Position numbers and translations under genes: made by a program. Shown one piece after another: positions 55,493 through 64,000 of a stretch of 64,000 bases of DNA. Location: NCBI RefSeq assembly GCF_000949865.1, contig NZ_JWJH01000006.1, positions 124,001 through 188,000 of the forward strand, in the 5' to 3' direction. This stretch comes from Rhizobium nepotum 39/7 (GTDB taxonomy: Bacteria > Pseudomonadota > Alphaproteobacteria > Rhizobiales > Rhizobiaceae). Position 1 is the first letter of the stretch, and each line of letters starts with the position of its first letter. The notes under the pieces are model-generated. The model was not told the DNA's origin. It saw nothing but the letters and a program-made list of their open reading frames with translations, and did not search any database.

Positions 55493-57153
55493 GCGACAAC
55501 CCCGCAAAACACATCCAGCCCTTCAAGCTTCACGATACCTGCGTCGAACAGCGGCTCGAAGCCGGGCATCGGCAGGATTTCCGTAACCCGCATGCCTTTC
55601 GGCACCGGAAATTCGGTCGCATCGCGGGTCAGGTTAAAGACGAACAGCAGTTTCTCGTCGCCCTTGTGGCGCGTGAAGGCCAGTACATCGAGATTGGTCT
55701 TGATGAAATCCATATCGCCGTCGCGCAGCACGCCGTGGCTTTTGCGGAAGGACAGAACCGCGCGGTAGTGGTTCAGCATCGAGTCCGGCTTGCGCTCCTG
55801 CCCGTCCGCCGCCAGCAGGCCGTGGACATAAGGCACCGGCAGCCAGGGCTTTTCAGCGCTTGAGAACCCCGCATTCGGCTTGCCTGTCTCCCACACCATC
55901 GGCGTTCGGCACCCGTCACGGCCCTTGAAGGCCGGCCAGAAGCGAATGCCGTAGGGATCGCGCAGATCCTCGAAGGCGAGTTCGGCCTCGGTCAGCCCCA
56001 GCTCCTCCCCCTGATAAAGACATATCGAGCCGCGCAGGCTGGCCAGAACGCAGATGGCGAGCTTCGCAACCCGTGTCTGCTCTTCGACGCCTTCGGAAAA
56101 ACGGCTGAGGTGACGCACCACGTCATGATTGGAAAAGGCCCAGCACACCCAGCCATCCGTAACCACCTTGCCGAAAGTCTCAACCGAGTTGCGCAGATGT
56201 TTCGCAGTGAATTCCGGCCCCAGAAGATCGAAGGTGTAGCACATGTTGAGCTTGTCATTGCCGGATGTATAGGCCGCGACCGTCTTCAGCGACCGCGCGC
56301 CGTCTCCCACTTCGCCCACCGTGGCACGCCCCTCATACTCGTTAAGAAGCGCGCGGAAACGCTGGAGGAAGGCCACGTTTTCCGGCCGCGTCTTGTCGTA
56401 GAGATGGTCCTGCATACCGTAAGGATTGACGTCGGATGCATCGAGACCAAAGCTTTCATCATCGAAAAGTGGCGGGTTGTCGCGCAACAGCTTGTCGTGG
56501 AAATAGTGATTGACGGTATCGAGGCGAAAACCGTCCACTCCGCGATCGAGCCAGAACCGCACGGTTTCCAGCAACGCATCCTGAACCTCGGGATTGTGGA
56601 AATTGAGGTCCGGCTGCGAGGTGAGAAAGCTGTGCATGTAATATTGCTTGCGCACGCCGTCCCATTCCCATGCCGGCCCGCCGAACACGGAAAGCCAGTT
56701 GGTGGGCGCCGTGCCGTCCGGCTTGGGATTGGCCCAGACATACCAGTCGGCCTTGCTGTTGATACGGCTCGCGCGGCTGTCCACGAACCAGGGATGCTTG
56801 TCGGATGTGTGCGATATAACCTGATCGATGATGACCTTCAGCCCCAGCCGATGCGCCTCGGCCATCAGCGCATCGAAATCGGCAAGCGTGCCGAACATCG
56901 GATCGACATTGCAATAATCGGAAACGTCATAACCCATGTCGGCCATGGGCGAGGTGAAGAAAGGCGAGAGCCAGATGCCGTCGACGCCGAGCGAGGCGAT
57001 GTAGGACAGACGTTTCGTCACCCCGGCAAGGTCGCCGTATCCGTCGCCGGTGGTGTCCTGAAAGGATCGCGGATAGACCTGATAAATCACCGCTCCCTTC
57101 CACCAGTCCGATTGCGCTTGGGGTTTGTGGGCCGGGGCATGGGTTGGCGGCAC
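55489..57153 (-). CDS. aglA: GH13 alpha-glucosidase
   Basis: A 554-residue glycoside hydrolase. GH13 motifs: DQVISHTSDKHPWF (region I), GFRLDTVNHY (catalytic nucleophile Asp), VGEVGDG (acid/base Glu) and FSNHDVVRHLS (transition-state Asp). It should hydrolyse alpha-glucosides such as sucrose or trehalulose in the cytoplasm. The GTG at 57153 has GGAG seven bases upstream; a TTG two codons earlier is too close to it. No aglEFGK transport genes follow, unlike in S. meliloti. The gene is translationally coupled to the AAC(6')-like gene. Confidence 0.88.
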   Translation of the reverse strand: MPPTHAPAHKPQAQSDWWKGAVIYQVYPRSFQDTTGDGYGDLAGVTKRLSYIASLGVDGIWLSPFFTSPMADMGYDVSDYCNVDPMFGTLADFDALMAEAHRLGLKVIIDQVISHTSDKHPWFVDSRASRINSKADWYVWANPKPDGTAPTNWLSVFGGPAWEWDGVRKQYYMHSFLTSQPDLNFHNPEVQDALLETVRFWLDRGVDGFRLDTVNHYFHDKLLRDNPPLFDDESFGLDASDVNPYGMQDHLYDKTRPENVAFLQRFRALLNEYEGRATVGEVGDGARSLKTVAAYTSGNDKLNMCYTFDLLGPEFTAKHLRNSVETFGKVVTDGWVCWAFSNHDVVRHLSRFSEGVEEQTRVAKLAICVLASLRGSICLYQGEELGLTEAELAFEDLRDPYGIRFWPAFKGRDGCRTPMVWETGKPNAGFSSAEKPWLPVPYVHGLLAADGQERKPDSMLNHYRAVLSFRKSHGVLRDGDMDFIKTNLDVLAFTRHKGDEKLLFVFNLTRDATEFPVPKGMRVTEILPMPGFEPLFDAGIVKLEGLDVFCGVVA

Positions 57154-57306
57154 GGGCAATCTCCTGATGGCAGCTAATCCGAGAGTATAAAGCCGAAGCG
57201 TCCGCGTAAACCGGAACTTCGCAAACGTGTCAGGTCAAAACCGCACTTGTCAGCGGCGTGCACTCGTCGTAAGCCGCATGGCTGAAAACAACGGGAGGAT
57301 GACGGC

Positions 57307-58227
57307 GTGGGCGGACGGTTTCTGTCGATTGGCGAGTGCATGGTGGAACTGTCGCAGGCCGGAAACGGGCTGCTGCGCAAGGGTTTTGCGGGCGATACCT
57401 TCAATACGGCCTGGTATGCGCATGCCTGCCTGCCCGCCGACTGGTCCGTCGATTATTTCACAGCACTCGGTGACGATCCTCTTTCGCAGGACATGCTGAC
57501 CTTCATCACGGATGCCGGCATCGGCACGGAAAAAATCCGCCGCATCAAGGGCGGCACGCCCGGCCTTTACCTCATCAACCTCAAGGATGGCGAGCGCACC
57601 TTCAGCTATTGGCGCAACGCCGCCGCCGCAAGACAGCTCGCGGCCGATGCGGATCACCTGCGCAAGACGGTGGAAAGCGCCGACGTCATCTATTTCTCCG
57701 GCATCACGCTTGCCATTCTCGCCTCGCCACATGATGTCGATACGTTTCTGGCGGAACTGCGTCGCGCCAAAGCGGCGGGCAAACCCGTGGTCTTCGACCC
57801 GAACATCCGCCCGCGCCTCTGGTCCGACAGGGACACGATGCTGGAGACGATTACCAACGGCGCGCGCGCCGCAACGCTGGTCATGCCGAGCTTCGATGAC
57901 GAAGCCAGCCATTTCGGCGACGCATCCGTCGAGGCCACCATCGATCGCTACCGTTCGCTCGGCGTCGCCAATATCGTCGTCAAAGACGGCGCGAAGGGTG
58001 CGACACTCGATTTTGGCGGTCACCGCAGCCACGCACCGGCGGTAGAGGCCGTGGATGTGGTGGACACGACAAGCGCTGGCGACAGCTTCAACGGCGCGTT
58101 CCTCGCCCGTTATGTGACGGGCAGTTCACCGCAAGAGGCGGCCATCTTCGCCGCACGGGCGGCGGCAACCGTCATCGGCCATCACGGCGCGCTGATCAGC
58201 CCCGAGCTTCTTCCGCTTGTGGGATAA
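57307..58227 (+). CDS. kdgK: PfkB-family sugar kinase, 2-keto-3-deoxygluconate kinase-like
   Basis: A 306-residue ribokinase-type kinase. N-terminal RFLSIGECMVELSQ and FAGDTFNTAWYA are typical of KdgK, and the C-terminal PfkB signature VDTTSAGDSFNGAFLARY contains the catalytic Asp in a GD motif. It should phosphorylate 2-keto-3-deoxygluconate or a related sugar acid. The start is a GTG at 57307 with GGGAGG eight bases upstream. It is divergent from the alpha-glucosidase gene by 153 bases. Confidence 0.85.
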   Translation: MGGRFLSIGECMVELSQAGNGLLRKGFAGDTFNTAWYAHACLPADWSVDYFTALGDDPLSQDMLTFITDAGIGTEKIRRIKGGTPGLYLINLKDGERTFSYWRNAAAARQLAADADHLRKTVESADVIYFSGITLAILASPHDVDTFLAELRRAKAAGKPVVFDPNIRPRLWSDRDTMLETITNGARAATLVMPSFDDEASHFGDASVEATIDRYRSLGVANIVVKDGAKGATLDFGGHRSHAPAVEAVDVVDTTSAGDSFNGAFLARYVTGSSPQEAAIFAARAAATVIGHHGALISPELLPLVG

Positions 58228-58282
58228 CGTTCAGCCAAACTGAGCGAACGCGGATTTTCACATGCGGGTTATCCTGGTCTCC

Positions 58283-58397
58283 CTCATTCCTGTGCCTATC
58301 ACAGGAATCCAGCCGCTGCGCGTCCGCGCGGCGGAAAGACTCCTTTCAACCCAAGGACTTGAGCTGGCTGGATCCCTGTGACAGGCACAGGGATGAG
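58283..58397. repeat. dispersed palindromic repeat element (two-arm form)
   Basis: Two inverted units border a 53-base centre: CTCATTCCTGTG with CACAGGAATCCAGC on the left (58283-58313), and GCTGGATCCCTGTG with CACAGGGATGAG on the right (58367-58397). Each unit is itself a palindrome with core CCTGTG...CACAGG. The same core appears at 19819-19851. It sits in the gap between kdgK and agt. Confidence 0.75.
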
Positions 58398-58520
58398 GAC
58401 AGAAGAGAACGTTGCGGACAACCGCACGCTTCAAATATGCCGCACTTATGCCAAGAATGACTTCACCCGCCGTGTGCCTTGCCGCTGGCGGGAAAAGCAC
58501 GCTTGCCGCCGTCATCCACC

Positions 58521-58538
58521 CTGACATGTTCCTGTAAC
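58521..58538 (+). promoter_or_regulatory. PHO box upstream of agt
   Basis: CTGACAT-GTTC-CTGTAAC fits the CTGWCAT-N4-CTGTMAY pattern of PhoB boxes at every defined position. It lies 75 bases before the agt start codon, a normal distance for PhoB activation. Confidence 0.6.
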
Positions 58539-58613
58539 ACGCGCGCCGCATATACGGGCGGAAGCTCGGCGGTGGGGAATCGCCCGTGCGCAGATCAGCA
58601 GGATCGGTGTTTC

Positions 58614-59663
58614 ATGACGAGAATCACGATTGTCACAGATGCCTGGCACCCGCAGGTCAACGGCGTGGTTCGCTCGATAGAAAACACCAACACCGAACTC
58701 GCGCGGCTGGGTGTGGATGTGCACATGGTGACGCCGCAGAGTTTTTACAGCATCCCCTGCCCGACCTATCCGGAAATCCGCCTATCGGTCGCCGGCTATC
58801 GCCGTGTCGCGGCGGAGATCGAAAAAAGCCAGCCCTCCTTCGTGCACATCGCCACCGAAGGCCCGCTGGGTTTCATGGCGCGGCGCTGGTGCGTGAAGAA
58901 CCATATGCGTTTTTCCACCAGCTATCACACCCGCTTTCCCGAATATGTCGCGGCGCGTTTCCCGATCCCGGAAAGCTGGCTCTACGCTTTCGTGCGCTGG
59001 TTTCACAATGGCGGCAATGCCTGCATGGTGGCGACCCCGAGCCTTGAGACCGAGCTTGAAGCCCGTGGCGTTAAAAACCTGAAGCGCTGGAGCCGCGGCA
59101 TCGATGCCGAACTGTTCCATCCCCGCCCGAAAACGACGCTGCCTTTCGATCTGCCGAGGCCGATCTTCATGACGGTCGGGCGCGTGGCGGTGGAAAAGAA
59201 CCTGCCGGAATTCCTCGATCTCGATCTGCCCGGATCGAAAGTGGTGATCGGCGACGGACCTGCCCGCCACGAGTTGCAGGAAAAATACCCAAACGTGCTG
59301 TTTACCGGCATCAAGACCGGCGAGGAACTGGCCGATGCCTATGCGCAGGCCGATGTTTTCGTTTTTCCCTCGAAGACCGATACATTCGGCAACACCATTC
59401 TCGAAGCGCTGGCAAGCGGTGTGCCGGTGGCGGCCTTCCCCGTCACCGGGCCGATTGACATTCTCGGCGGCAATCCTGCGGCAGGCGCACTGAACGACAA
59501 TCTTCGCGATGCCTGCCTTGCAGCCCTCCATTGTTCGCCGCAGGAGGCGCTAGCGCTTTCCAAAAGCTACAGCTGGGAGAAGGCGTCGCGGCAATTCCTC
59601 GACAATGTCATTCATGCCGCCGGAAAATCCCTGCCGCTCCTGTCCCGTTCGCAGCTTGCCTGA
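58614..59663 (+). CDS. agt: GT4-family lipid glycosyltransferase (Agt-like)
   Basis: A 349-residue glycosyltransferase with two Rossmann domains: TRITIVTDAWHPQVNGVVRSI at the N-terminus (acceptor domain) and FMTVGRVAVEKNLPEFLDLD, then VFVFPSKTDTFGNTILEALASG (EX7E-like nucleotide-sugar site) in the C-terminal half. It resembles Agrobacterium Agt, a bifunctional enzyme reported to make glucosyl- and glucuronosyl-diacylglycerol when phosphate is scarce; identity is from memory and not proven here. The ATG at 58614 is the likely start. A PHO box lies upstream, and a repeat element precedes that. Confidence 0.85.
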   Translation: MTRITIVTDAWHPQVNGVVRSIENTNTELARLGVDVHMVTPQSFYSIPCPTYPEIRLSVAGYRRVAAEIEKSQPSFVHIATEGPLGFMARRWCVKNHMRFSTSYHTRFPEYVAARFPIPESWLYAFVRWFHNGGNACMVATPSLETELEARGVKNLKRWSRGIDAELFHPRPKTTLPFDLPRPIFMTVGRVAVEKNLPEFLDLDLPGSKVVIGDGPARHELQEKYPNVLFTGIKTGEELADAYAQADVFVFPSKTDTFGNTILEALASGVPVAAFPVTGPIDILGGNPAAGALNDNLRDACLAALHCSPQEALALSKSYSWEKASRQFLDNVIHAAGKSLPLLSRSQLA

Positions 59664-59679
59664 CGGGGCGGCGCATTGA

Positions 59680-59700
59680 TCCCCGATATTTTATCGGGGA
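59680..59700 (+). terminator. hairpin after agt
   Basis: TCCCCGAT at 59680-59687 pairs perfectly with ATCGGGGA at 59693-59700 around ATTTT. No T-run follows. The remaining 167 bases to the next gene show nothing. Confidence 0.5.
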
Positions 59701-59867
59701 ACGGTGGACGAAACACAGCGGGAGTGTCACAAGACGATCTGGACGCGACCGCCGTTATCTTTAGAACGGGGTCGGGCTGCTGATTGACGTCAGGCGGTTG
59801 CCGCGAGTACACGCTGGCCGTCCTAATTCTCCGGATGACACCGCACCAAACCCCTTGAGATGCCGTT

Positions 59868-60479
59868 TCAGGATAGAGGAAGAAGCTCTTTTTGCTGGGC
59901 TGTGCACCAATGATTGATCTTCTCGACAACGTCCTTTGGCGCGAATGGCAAGGCACTGTTGGGTATGACAGCAACCGTTCCCTGAAAAACCAGCACCAGA
60001 TTGTCCGCCGGCGTGATTGCGAGGTGATAACGTGCCCAGCTTAGCTGCACGGTGTCCAGTCGTGAGATCTGCTTGTAGCCCTCTGGCCCGATCTCGATCT
60101 GGTAGTGAGACGAATACATTCGCTCATGGGCGATGTTCCACCGCGCCCAAACCTCGTAATATGATTTCGCCGCTTTTCTCGAGCCGTGCCAAAGAATGTA
60201 CCAGACGACGAGAGCCACAAACGGTGCGGGTACAAAAACCCAATAGCCGACAACCTGCCAGACGCCCGGGAACCATGGCAGGCTTATGGAATAGATGACG
60301 GCGGCAGCCAATGCTGAGAACAACGATAGATTGGTTCTTGCCGAGGCAAAGTAGCGAGCCCAGGACGTGTCGAAAATCATGCGGTAATTTTCATAGGCCT
60401 GATGTTGATAGCCAAGCACATAGTCGGAGACGTGTTTTGGGTCAGGCGTGTAGCTTATTGAAATGGTGTCATCGGCCAT
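59868..60479 (-). CDS. YcxB-like domain membrane protein
   Basis: A 203-residue protein with two hydrophobic segments (about 48-70 and 75-97) and a C-terminal YcxB-like domain (IEIGPEGYKQISRLDTVQLSWARY). The family has no known function. No ribosome site is obvious before the ATG. The ends face repeats or gaps on both sides. Codon use does not differ from the neighbours. Confidence 0.72.
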   Translation of the reverse strand: MADDTISISYTPDPKHVSDYVLGYQHQAYENYRMIFDTSWARYFASARTNLSLFSALAAAVIYSISLPWFPGVWQVVGYWVFVPAPFVALVVWYILWHGSRKAAKSYYEVWARWNIAHERMYSSHYQIEIGPEGYKQISRLDTVQLSWARYHLAITPADNLVLVFQGTVAVIPNSALPFAPKDVVEKINHWCTAQQKELLPLS

Positions 60480-60600
60480 GTGAACACGTCAATCCCGTCG
60501 CTGTTGACATCAGTCTTTGTAACAACGATTGCCCTTATAAATCAAAAGGCCTTTTATCGCCGAAACCTTCGGGAACGACGTCGTGCGGCGTAACCTGCCT

Positions 60601-61209
60601 TCACCAAGCCCCAACGAGCGATTGGCCGGAAAGCGGCACCGTGCGGATTTTGCCGTCCCGCTCCGTAACCGAAAGCGACGTCGACATCTGTTTCGGTGAC
60701 TTTCGAAACCAGTTCGCGGCCACACTTGCGAGATCACCGATCATTGCCTGTTTGTGCCAGTCGGCAAAACGCCTTGCGGTGGCTTCGGGCTCGGAGCGAT
60801 AGAAGAAATCGCCGGATTGATTAAGATCGTTGATGGACGCGGCCATTGCCGGCAGCGGACGCTGAAACATCTTCGGCGGCACCGCCAATCCCTGCGCGCT
60901 TTGCGAAAACGCGGGCGCCATGAAATCGATCGCCCATCCGTCCGCCTCGACCCAGCAATGGAAATTGTCGCCAGCGCCCGTCACGTAACCATCGTCGCGA
61001 TGGTCGGCAAAAAGCATGACCGTTCCACCCAGATTATAAGCGGCGAGCCCACCCTTCGGCACCGCCTTGATCTTGTAGTGCTGCTGGAGGATGAAGGCGC
61101 CGAAAGTGCTGAAATACATGCACGCCGTGGCAGGGTCGGCATTGTCGTTGACGAGCAGACTGTTGATGACGCGGTAAATCCGGTGATAGTCGGTCTGCTT
61201 GATCAACAT
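60601..61209 (-). CDS. DUF2026 family protein
   Basis: A 202-residue cytoplasmic protein with the DUF2026 pattern: DPATACMYFSTFGAFIL in the first third, DNFHCWVEADGWAIDFMAP in the middle and FFYRSEPEATARRF. The Cys, His and Asp order resembles a transglutaminase-like fold, but catalysis is not shown. It may take part in a stress or defence system in other bacteria; that is speculation. No close partner gene is visible. It is followed by a repeat element in its upstream gap. Confidence 0.75.
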   Translation of the reverse strand: MLIKQTDYHRIYRVINSLLVNDNADPATACMYFSTFGAFILQQHYKIKAVPKGGLAAYNLGGTVMLFADHRDDGYVTGAGDNFHCWVEADGWAIDFMAPAFSQSAQGLAVPPKMFQRPLPAMAASINDLNQSGDFFYRSEPEATARRFADWHKQAMIGDLASVAANWFRKSPKQMSTSLSVTERDGKIRTVPLSGQSLVGAW

Positions 61210-61261
61210 GGGTTTTTACTCTTCAAAAACAGGGTGTTGGACGAGCGGCCACCACTCGTTT

Positions 61262-61381
61262 CTTCTCCCCGCCGGGGAGAAGGTCGCGGCAGCGGGTTGA
61301 GGGGGCGAGGTCGGCAGTATACGGAGAGGTTGCCCCCTCATCCGACCCTTCGGGCCACCTTCTCCCCCACGGGGAGAAGAA
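61262..61381. repeat. intergenic repeat with G-rich/C-rich inverted ends
   Basis: CTTCTCCCCGCCGGGGAGAAGG at the left and CACCTTCTCCCCCACGGGGAGAAG at the right form local palindromes, and GAGGGGGC near 61298 pairs with GCCCCCTC near 61333 between them. This type is widespread in Rhizobiales genomes, from general knowledge. It lies between der and the DUF2026 gene. Confidence 0.65.
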
Positions 61382-61408
61382 ACACCATGCCTCAAAAGCG
61401 ACGGCCAA

Positions 61409-62839
61409 TCACCGCTTCTTTTTCGCCTTGCTCTCGAACGGATTGTCGGAACCGCGATAATGCACACGGATCGGCACGCCCGGCATGTCGAAATCCTTGC
61501 GCAGGCCGTTTACGAGGTAACGCGTATAGCTTTCGGGAATCGATTCCGGTCGGGTGCAGGAAATCATGAAGGCTGGCGGGCGGGCCTTGACCTGCGTCAT
61601 GTATTTCAGCTTCAGGCGACGGCCGGAGACGGCCGGTGGCGGATGCTGCGTCGTCTGCGACTCCAGCCATCGGTTGAGCTTGGCCGTCGAGATGCGACGG
61701 TTCCAGATCTTGTCGGTGTCGATGATGCTCTGCATCAGCCGGTCGAGGCCATAACCCGTCTGGCCGGACATAGGCACGGCGCGGATGCCACGGGCCTGCG
61801 GCAGAAGCCGCTCGGTCTTCTCACGCAGATCGGCAAGAAATGCCTGCGGGTCTTCGACCAGATCCCATTTATTGAAGGCAAGCACAGCGGCGCGGCCTTC
61901 GCGAATGACGAGGTCGACCAGCTGCAGGTCCTGCTTTTCGAACGGAATGGTGCTGTCGAACACGATCACCACCGTTTCGGCAAAACGGATGGAACGCAGC
62001 GAATCCGCAACGGAAAGCTTTTCGAGCTTTTCTATCACCCTGGCCTTGCGGCGCATGCCGGCCGTGTCGAACATCTTGATGGTGCGGCCGCGCCAGTCCC
62101 ATTCAACGGAAATGCTGTCGCGGGTAATGCCAGCTTCCGGGCCGGTCAGCAGACGGTCTTCACCGAGGAAACGGTTGATGAGCGTGGACTTGCCCGCATT
62201 CGGTCGGCCAATAATGGCGACGCGCAGCGGCTTGGTCTCGTCATAAACCGGCTCTTCTTCTTCCTCTTCCTCGCTGCCCGGTTCGTGACGCGGAAGAACG
62301 ATATCGGTTTCCGCCTCGTCCACTTCAGGCGGAAAGGCTACATCCTCGCCGATCGCCTCGACGATGGCGTCGCGCAGATCGATCATACCCTGGCCATGTT
62401 CGGCAGAGACGGCGCAAGGCTCACCGAGACCCAGCGTGAAGGCATCGTAGAAGCCCGCATCCGAACCACGCGCCTCGGACTTGTTGGCCACCAGCACCAC
62501 CGGTTTGCCGCGACGACGCAGCATTTCGGCCAGCGTCTCGTCGGCGGGCGTCAAGCCTGCCTTGGCGTCAACGACGAAAAGCGTCACATCGGCATCGTCG
62601 ATCGCCGCTTCCGTCTGCGCCCACATGCGGCCCTGAAGCGTTTCCGGCCCGGATTGCTCCAGACCGGCGGTATCGATGATGGTGAAACGAAGGTCGATAA
62701 GCTTCGCGTCGCCGGGGCGGCGGTCACGGGTGACACCCGGCGTATCGTCCACAAGCGCCAGCTTCTTTCCGACCAGACGGTTGAAAAGCGTGGACTTGCC
62801 GACATTGGGGCGCCCGACTATGGCGACGGTGAAGCTCAT
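61409..62839 (-). CDS. der: ribosome assembly GTPase Der (EngA)
   Basis: A 476-residue protein with two tandem GTPase domains and a C-terminal KH-like domain. First domain: [12 protein letters not shown] and DTPGVTRD, then NKSE. Second: [21 protein letters not shown] and NKWD. An acidic Glu-rich linker separates the two. Der is needed for 50S ribosome assembly. It lies 33 bases after the YfgM-like gene, a common order, so the two probably form an operon. Confidence 0.96.
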   Translation of the reverse strand: MSFTVAIVGRPNVGKSTLFNRLVGKKLALVDDTPGVTRDRRPGDAKLIDLRFTIIDTAGLEQSGPETLQGRMWAQTEAAIDDADVTLFVVDAKAGLTPADETLAEMLRRRGKPVVLVANKSEARGSDAGFYDAFTLGLGEPCAVSAEHGQGMIDLRDAIVEAIGEDVAFPPEVDEAETDIVLPRHEPGSEEEEEEEPVYDETKPLRVAIIGRPNAGKSTLINRFLGEDRLLTGPEAGITRDSISVEWDWRGRTIKMFDTAGMRRKARVIEKLEKLSVADSLRSIRFAETVVIVFDSTIPFEKQDLQLVDLVIREGRAAVLAFNKWDLVEDPQAFLADLREKTERLLPQARGIRAVPMSGQTGYGLDRLMQSIIDTDKIWNRRISTAKLNRWLESQTTQHPPPAVSGRRLKLKYMTQVKARPPAFMISCTRPESIPESYTRYLVNGLRKDFDMPGVPIRVHYRGSDNPFESKAKKKR

Positions 62840-62872
62840 TGATCGTTAATCCTTGGAGGTGGGAAAGCTGTA

Positions 62873-63544
62873 TTAGACAGCTTTGCCCGAAGCAGTGATA
62901 TTGTCGAGCATGATCTGCGCGCGGTTCGTCACGTTGCGCGGTGCCTGCGCGTCGCTGACGATCTGCTCGAACCATTGTTTAGCCTTGACGAAATCGCCGG
63001 CCTTGTAAGCGGCAAGACCGAGCGCTTCGCGCGCGGAAGCGCGCATGGTCTGGCCTTCGGCGCTGAGCGGCTCCGCAAGTGCTGCGACCTGATCATACGT
63101 ACCGTTATCGACCAGCAGCCAGGCCGCGCGCACCTTCGCCGTATCGCGGAAGACCTGCGGCGCGGAGGTGTCGTTGCCGATGGCGGTGAAGGCGGCGATG
63201 GCGCCGGCCGCATCACCCTTCTGCGAAAGCAGCGTGGCGGAACGGAACTTCGCCAGAACTGGATAATTGCCGTGGCCGGAGGTTTCGAGATCGGCAAAGG
63301 CCTTCAGCGCATCGTCCGTCTTGTTTTCGGAAGCAAGCTTCAGCGCCGCAAGGAACTGGTCGCCGGAATTGGAAGCACGGCTGGTGTTCCAGTATTCATA
63401 GATGCCGGCACCGGCGGCGCCCACAACCACGAGAACGGCCGCAGCAACGACCACGATACCGTAGCGGCCCCAAAAGCGGGAAAGCTGCTCGGAACGGATC
63501 TGCTCGTTCACTTCGCGGATAAAGGTATCATTTTCGTTTGCCAT
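62873..63544 (-). CDS. YfgM-like TPR membrane protein
   Basis: A 223-residue protein with a cytoplasmic N-terminus (FIREVNEQIRSEQLSRFWGRYG), one membrane helix (about 30-52), and a periplasmic tetratricopeptide region (LAALKLASENKTDDALKAFADL, then similar repeats). It belongs to the YfgM/TPR_21 family, which in E. coli associates with the SecYEG translocon and periplasmic chaperones. ACGGAG precedes the ATG at 63544, which is preferred over a codon at 63604. The gene is upstream of der. Confidence 0.87.
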   Translation of the reverse strand: MANENDTFIREVNEQIRSEQLSRFWGRYGIVVVAAAVLVVVGAAGAGIYEYWNTSRASNSGDQFLAALKLASENKTDDALKAFADLETSGHGNYPVLAKFRSATLLSQKGDAAGAIAAFTAIGNDTSAPQVFRDTAKVRAAWLLVDNGTYDQVAALAEPLSAEGQTMRASAREALGLAAYKAGDFVKAKQWFEQIVSDAQAPRNVTNRAQIMLDNITASGKAV

Positions 63545-63699
63545 CAAATTCTCCGTTACCCGCGTGGAGATCGTCGCCGATCCATCCGTCCGCAGACATA
63601 CCAAGCCGCTTACCCGGGTCAGCGAAAGTCAGGCCAACCGGGTCATGGTCGGCCTTCTAGCCTATTTTACCTGATATGTAAGGGGGAAACGTTGATTTC

Positions 63700-64000
63700 C
63701 TACATGGCGATCGGCTGAACGCCGATCAACCATTCGTGCAGTTTCAGGATAAAAGCACCCCAGAGAACGACGCCGCCGACGATGGCCGCCAGATCGTAGC
63801 GACCGGAGACGAAGGGACGAACCACCTTTTCGCCCGCTCTTTCCCGGCGCTTCAGCGAAATCCGCATCACCACACCCCAGGCGAGGAAGGAGGCGAAGAG
63901 AAGAATGGAAGACGTCTCGCCATTCGCCAGAAGGTGGGCCAGCGCCCAGATCTTGACGGACAGAATGAGCGGATGCTTCGTCTTCGTGGCGATGTGGCCA
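63700..64000 (-). CDS. NnrU family membrane protein, C-terminal part only
   Basis: The frame runs to the right edge of the window and ends in a TAG at 63700. The visible 99 residues contain ATKTKHPLILSVKIWALAHLLANGETSSI, the HLLANGE motif characteristic of NnrU, and later membrane helices (LLFASFLAWGVVM and LAAIVGGVVLWGAFIL). NnrU proteins belong to a methyltransferase-related membrane family linked to denitrification in some rhizobia. The N-terminal part lies outside the window. Confidence 0.82.
   Translation of the reverse strand, partial: GHIATKTKHPLILSVKIWALAHLLANGETSSILLFASFLAWGVVMRISLKRRERAGEKVVRPFVSGRYDLAAIVGGVVLWGAFILKLHEWLIGVQPIAM

Noticed and set aside
58283..58397. CRISPR-like array
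   Set aside because: There are only two inverted units and no regular spacers or cas genes; this is a palindromic intergenic repeat.
61460..62842. Long plus-strand frame opposite der
   Set aside because: Antisense shadow of a highly conserved GTPase gene.

Overview
The window is a high-GC, gene-dense stretch of alphaproteobacterial core chromosome. It most likely comes from the Agrobacterium/Rhizobium group of the Rhizobiaceae. The evidence is a fused trpE(G) gene behind a Trp-codon leader, a choXWV choline transport operon, a NolR-like regulator, TGA-N9-TCA iron (RirA-type) boxes, rhizobial palindromic intergenic repeats, and a glycosyltransferase resembling the Agrobacterium lipid glycosyltransferase Agt. 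I see no rRNA, tRNA, CRISPR array, prophage or insertion sequence.

Layout. 0-8.8 kb: the 5' end of an ABC exporter gene, a calcineurin-like phosphoesterase, trmL, a Na/Pi cotransporter, hemF, small proteins, and a tightly overlapping DUF1285 - NUDIX CoA pyrophosphatase - CCA nucleotidyltransferase operon on the minus strand. 8.9-16.3 kb: a divergent MoxR - DUF58 - BatA/DUF4159 - large membrane protein operon. 16.3-23.3 kb: LysR regulator, Tat-exported metallo-beta-lactamase-fold protein, MFS transporter, acetyltransferase, glutathionyl-hydroquinone reductase, NUDIX protein and a second phosphoesterase. 23.5-26 kb: leuA with a leucine-rich leader peptide, then a BrnTA toxin-antitoxin pair. 26-30.3 kb: BenE-type transporter, phytase-like esterase, and an ECF sigma/NrsF anti-sigma pair facing a frameshifted MXKDX-repeat gene. 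30.3-37.7 kb: an atypical ClpP, a HupE/UreJ protein, a DUF2076 protein, queF with a CDF metal transporter, a VOC protein, an amino-acid binding protein, a DUF3095 protein and a NolR-like regulator. 37.7-45.6 kb: an AT-rich gap, choVWX, thymidine kinase, pseudoazurin, a DUF2333 protein, a LuxR solo and a YqhA protein. 45.6-55.5 kb: a haem-type TonB-dependent receptor under tandem iron boxes, an extensin-like protein, trpL-trpE(G), an HD-GYP phosphodiesterase, adenine deaminase, a DUF4160/DUF2442 pair and an AAC(6')-type acetyltransferase. 55.5-64 kb: GH13 alpha-glucosidase, KdgK-like kinase, agt behind a PHO box, a YcxB and a DUF2026 protein, der, a YfgM-like TPR protein and the 3' end of an NnrU gene.

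The regulatory DNA is the most informative part. Two amino-acid biosynthesis genes (trpE(G), leuA) sit behind leader peptides whose promoters seem to start transcription at the leader ATG. An ECF sigma/anti-sigma locus carries matching GTAAC...CGAA promoters on both sides of its divergent region. The TonB receptor has two TGA-N9-TCA boxes flanking its -10 element. The lipid glycosyltransferase has an 18-bp PHO box. I did not find a clearly novel multi-gene system. The best leads are the leucine leader, the ECF/MXKDX locus with its frameshift, and the internally deleted DUF4160 gene.
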